Source of the DNA: Membranipora membranacea
Taxonomy: Eukaryota > Bryozoa > Gymnolaemata > Cheilostomatida > Membraniporidae
Length of the DNA: 60,000 nt
Assembly: GCA_914767715.1 (NCBI GenBank)
Contig: OU612073.1
Span: 11,472,001-11,532,000 of the forward strand
Direction: 5' to 3'
The translations under genes and the position numbers were made by a program. Positions 57,501 to 60,000 of the stretch are shown one piece after another (within the stretch, counting starts at the first letter, position 1; each line of letters starts with the position of its first letter). Below the pieces are notes generated by a model. It made no database searches. It was not told where the DNA came from and saw nothing but the letters and a program-made list of their open reading frames with translations.

Positions 57501-57720
57501 TACACAATCTGTATGCATTGTGTCATCACATTAGACAGTATAGACAGTATATGAAAATTAATTCTGACTTTTGACCACCCAATATTGAGTAATTACAAGC
57601 TGAATGCAGTATAGACTATAAGGCAAACTTATTCGATCGATTTGGGATTGCTTTTGGGATCTATCATGTAACAGCCTCTCATCTATGTGCGATGATGTCC
57701 TATTTTAAGAAAGTACGATT
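54564..57720. repeat. Three tandem copies of a 1.2-1.4 kb segment
   Basis: The landmark TTTCTCACAATGTCTTGGTG occurs at 54564, 55979 and 57187. After each copy follow the same blocks: TCTGTCTACCAACACAAAAT, CATCACATTTGGTTACAACC, AACAGAGGTGATGTACTTTT and TTGACATTATCTAGCTTTAA. A second block (TTCATGCAGTTGG... to ATTGGTCGGATGTGTATGG) separates the copies. On the minus strand copy 1 keeps a 63-codon frame (54618-54809, MSICGSVTDLTQKYITSVFD); copies 2 and 3 break it by indels near a poly-A run. Whether this was ever an exon is unknown. Confidence 0.85.
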
Positions 57721-58034
57721 TCCTTTGTGACGGTTAACAGACAGAGGGAGAGAGAGAGTTAAACATCTCACTGAAATTACTGTGAGGATTTTGCCACATC
57801 ATCTAACATGAAGCATTAATCGTCTATAATATAAAATATATTTATAATACATTTATTGTCAGCAACGATTCATCATTTCTAATGTTTTTCATGATGTGAC
57901 AACGACATAAATACTATGTAAACAAATATATAAATAGCAATTATAATATATGATCATAATAAATTATAATAATTAAATACAAACAATAATAGTATTAAAC
58001 AAAAAAATTAATAAGTTCATACAGAAGAATATAA

Positions 58035-58120
58035 TTAAATGTGATGAATTCTAGCAGCGACGTGATCATCTGAATAAGTAGTAGCTCAGAAGTGCATGTG
58101 CAGCCTTTATATTATGTAGT
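58035..58120 (-). promoter_or_regulatory. Orphan copy of the TATA promoter block
   Basis: GACGTGATCATCTGAATAAG and CAGAAGTGCATGTGCAGCCT with TTTATATTATG match the promoter blocks at 54.2 and 59.8 kb. No 5'UTR exon or signal-peptide exon follows on the minus strand, so it appears to be a leftover of an unequal duplication. Confidence 0.6.
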
Positions 58121-58179
58121 AGTAGTAGCAGAGATCGATGTACTAGTTTAGACCCCGCCTACTATCCAAAAAATATAGT

Positions 58180-58395
58180 TGAAGCTGAAGTTGAACGTGT
58201 TGTAGCTGAAGTTGAACGTGAAGTTGAAGCTGAAGTTGAAGGTGAAGTTGAAGCGGAAGGTGAAGTTGAAGGATCTGCAGATGGATCTGCAGAAGGATCT
58301 GCAAAAGGATCTGCAGAAGGATCTGCGGAAGGATCTGCAAAAGGACCTGTAGTAGGATCTGCAGAAGGACCTGTAGTAGGATCTACAGAAGCTGA
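58180..58395. repeat. Short-unit repeats inside the paralogous mucin exon
   Basis: Two minisatellites lie next to each other: GAAGTTGAAGNTGAAGTTGA-type (12-18 bp period) and GGATCTGCAGAA-type (12-bp period). In the third frame they encode Ser-Thr-Ala and Ser-Ala-Asp-Pro repeats. Confidence 0.88.
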
Positions 58396-58968
58396 CTCGG
58401 AGGATGAAGATTGCGGAGGACATGAACATGAACATGGCTCTGAAGGGGTGGAGGGGATAACTGTGGTTACGGTTTCTTGTAGAGCTGAACATTTGGCTTC
58501 GCATAGGCTGGATGGCCAGGTCCGAACTTACAGTTTTTTCCATCTACAACAATCAAGAAAAGGAAAATATTTTGCGTTCTCAAGCCTCAAAATGTACAGG
58601 CAGCAGCATATGCACTGCTAAAAAATAACTTATTATTGCTTCTTAAGGTTTTTAGCTTACTCTGAACTTCATCCAAGCCAAGATAAGATGTACAGGGTCA
58701 CTTTTAGACTGGGATTCAGTCCAACAACTTGGAGTTATCTACTCAGGATGGGTAAGTCGGTCAAACAAAAACCCGACACGAGCAGATAACTCCATACAAT
58801 AACAAACCAAAATGCATCAGCCAATCAAAACAAAACCAAAACACAAGCATAAATAAAGGTACAATAGCAGTGATACATGAGTAGATAACACCACAGAAGC
58901 AATATCTAACATCACCAATGATACAGATAAAGTTTGGGTGGTTTGTTGTGCGATGGTGTTAGGCTTAC

Positions 58969-59032
58969 CAGTAGCATGAAGCCAAGATGTCACCAGTACA
59001 ATGAGTAGAAATCTTGTCAGTTGAACGTCCAT
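58969..59032 (-). CDS. Signal-peptide exon of the duplicated polycystin 5' module
   Basis: The ATG is at 59030-59032; 21 codons plus one base, with the same MDV start, exon length class and donor phase as polycystin exon 1 (53570-53636). The hydrophobic core FLLIVLVTSWL is intact, so this exon alone could still direct secretion. Confidence 0.75.
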
Positions 59033-59641
59033 GATAGTTTACTTTGGGTCTTAGCTCTAAGCACTGCTGATCTCTATATTGAAATAGGAAAGAAAACAAA
59101 AATTCAATGAGATATTGGAACAGCAGCAGACTGGCAGATCAGTAATATGATAACATATATATATATATATATATATAATAATATATCGAAAAATATCATA
59201 TTAATTAGTTTTATATATTACAAATTTCCTTTTCTTCTATACACTATGGTTTTCATATGGCCGCCTTATTAAACAGGCCCCCTAAAGCACAGGTGGCTTG
59301 TGCTGGGTAGATATCTCCGTATAGCGACATCAGGAAAATATTTATAATTGCTAAGTCTTAGAAAAAAATTAAGTTTACAGCACACCAACGTTGCAAAAAA
59401 CCAAGAATGGACTATCATCAGAAATTCAGTAATTTAGGCACACATTTTCATTGATATAATTCACGTACACAAATAAAAAATTTTGAGCTCAGTAGGGATA
59501 GTACAGCCGAAACATCGATTCTTATTGACATTAGATTTTATTCAAAACTTGGGTTTTTAAATTTACCATAGGCGCCAACAGTTTTATCCACAAGAGTAAC
59601 AAATGATTATGAGGTAATAAACCTTTATTTACAAAACAAAC

Positions 59642-59805
59642 CTGTAAGATAATTTCCTTTATGTCCGACTGGAAATGTGGTGGGTACTATATATGTATAA
59701 TAGTTTCCTTCCTTTAATTCGACAGGAAATGCAGTGAGAAACGATTGTAGATTGAAGAAACAGACGTGGATGAATACTCCTCAGCGGCGATGTGATCATC
59801 TGAAT
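59642..59805 (-). other. Probable noncoding first exon of the duplicated 5' module
   Basis: The sequence GTAAGATAATTTCCTTTATG read on the plus strand, and the donor ACAG|GTTTGT on the minus strand, match 54094 and following. It is about 75 bp longer because of an internal duplication of the TTTCCT...ATTCGACAGGAAATG type. Confidence 0.45.
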
Positions 59806-59832
59806 GAGTAGCTCATAAGTGCGTGTGCAGCC

Positions 59833-59838
59833 TTTATA
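59833..59838 (-). promoter_or_regulatory. TATA box of the duplicated 5' module
   Basis: The minus strand reads AATATAAAGGCTGCACACGC, aligned with the polycystin promoter at 54226-54233. The conserved block continues through GATGATCACATCGCCG. Confidence 0.6.
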
Positions 59839-60000
59839 TTACCAGCTGTATCAATCGCCTTTGATTTCTAATACTTTAAGTTGGGGATTTTCTTCTGACG
59901 AGTGATTGATAGAGACTAGCACAACCACACAACTGGATGATGTCATGCTGACCATCCAGAACAGAAAACGGTTGCAGTGGGGAAGTTACGCCATGTTCAC

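Larger units (their letters stand above)
58162..59032 (-). pseudogene. Paralogous copy of the polycystin 5' end, frameshifted
   Basis: Exon 1 (58969-59032) encodes a signal peptide MDVQLTRFLLIVLVTSWLHA with donor CTG|GTAAGC. Exon 2 starts at 58543 (TTGTAG|AT) and reads GKNCKFGPGHPAY, the same opening as the large gene's GKNCKHGVGHPSY. After that the frame is broken near 58500. The current frame stops at 58467-58469, giving about 46 residues. The other frame carries the Ser/Thr/Ala-Asp-Pro mucin-like sequence (repeats of SADP and PTTGP, then SAST) down to a TAG at 58162-58164. No membrane or channel exons follow. It is either a decaying duplicate or a secreted mucin-like gene with a one-base assembly error. 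Confidence 0.75.
59039..60000. other. Upstream region of the duplicated module
   Basis: Apart from the promoter and 5'UTR exon this holds a TA microsatellite (59155-59176) and sequence resembling 54.3-54.5 kb (GACTAGCACAACCACACAAC against GACCAGCACAGTTGTACATC). The duplication therefore reaches at least 150 bp upstream of the TATA box. No coding exon is seen. Confidence 0.5.

Overview
This window reads as nuclear DNA of an invertebrate animal. It is AT-rich, its genes are split into many 50-250 bp exons with GT-AG introns of about 0.3-5 kb, and the introns carry tRNA-derived SINEs, a 5'-truncated LINE and several MITE-like inverted-repeat elements. The genus cannot be named from the sequence. 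Exon coordinates were read by hand from splice signals, reading-frame phase and family resemblance; there is no transcript evidence.

Layout, left to right. (1) About 1-230 is the probable last exon of an unidentified plus-strand gene, with a good polyadenylation signal at 904. (2) 2297-18608, minus strand, is a complete ten-exon gene of about 520 residues: an N-terminal cysteine box, a PET domain and six LIM domains. This is the architecture of Limpet (Drosophila Lmpt, C. elegans lim-9), the relatives of vertebrate FHL and testin. Its last coding exon has a perfect 319-bp tandem copy immediately 3'. (3) 18.7-23.8 kb is intergenic or limpet 5' sequence with a truncated LINE, a small MITE and a duplicated ~145-bp repeat. 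(4) 23874-53636, minus strand, is a polycystin-1-family gene. Thirty-four coding exons were found; one more is inferred from a phase break. It encodes a signal peptide, a Thr/Pro mucin-like ectodomain, a GAIN/GPS-like region, a PLAT domain, eleven membrane segments, the polycystin extracellular (TOP) domain and a short cytoplasmic tail, about 2,010 residues plus the missing exon. (5) 54.1-60 kb holds the probable promoter of that gene, three tandem copies of a 1.2-1.4 kb segment, an orphan promoter copy, and a paralogous copy of the polycystin 5' end (promoter, 5'UTR exon, signal-peptide exon, start of the mucin exon). The reading frame of that copy is broken.

The two main genes lie in the same orientation but have no evident functional link: one is a likely cytoskeletal/adhesion or muscle adaptor, the other a cell-surface polycystin. 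The most unusual features are a GPS-like segment that has lost its cysteines and cleavage triad, a channel pore without the polycystin filter aspartate, and local duplication of the promoter-plus-signal-peptide module. A MITE has also inserted 9 bp into an intron, so that its target-site duplication copied the splice donor.
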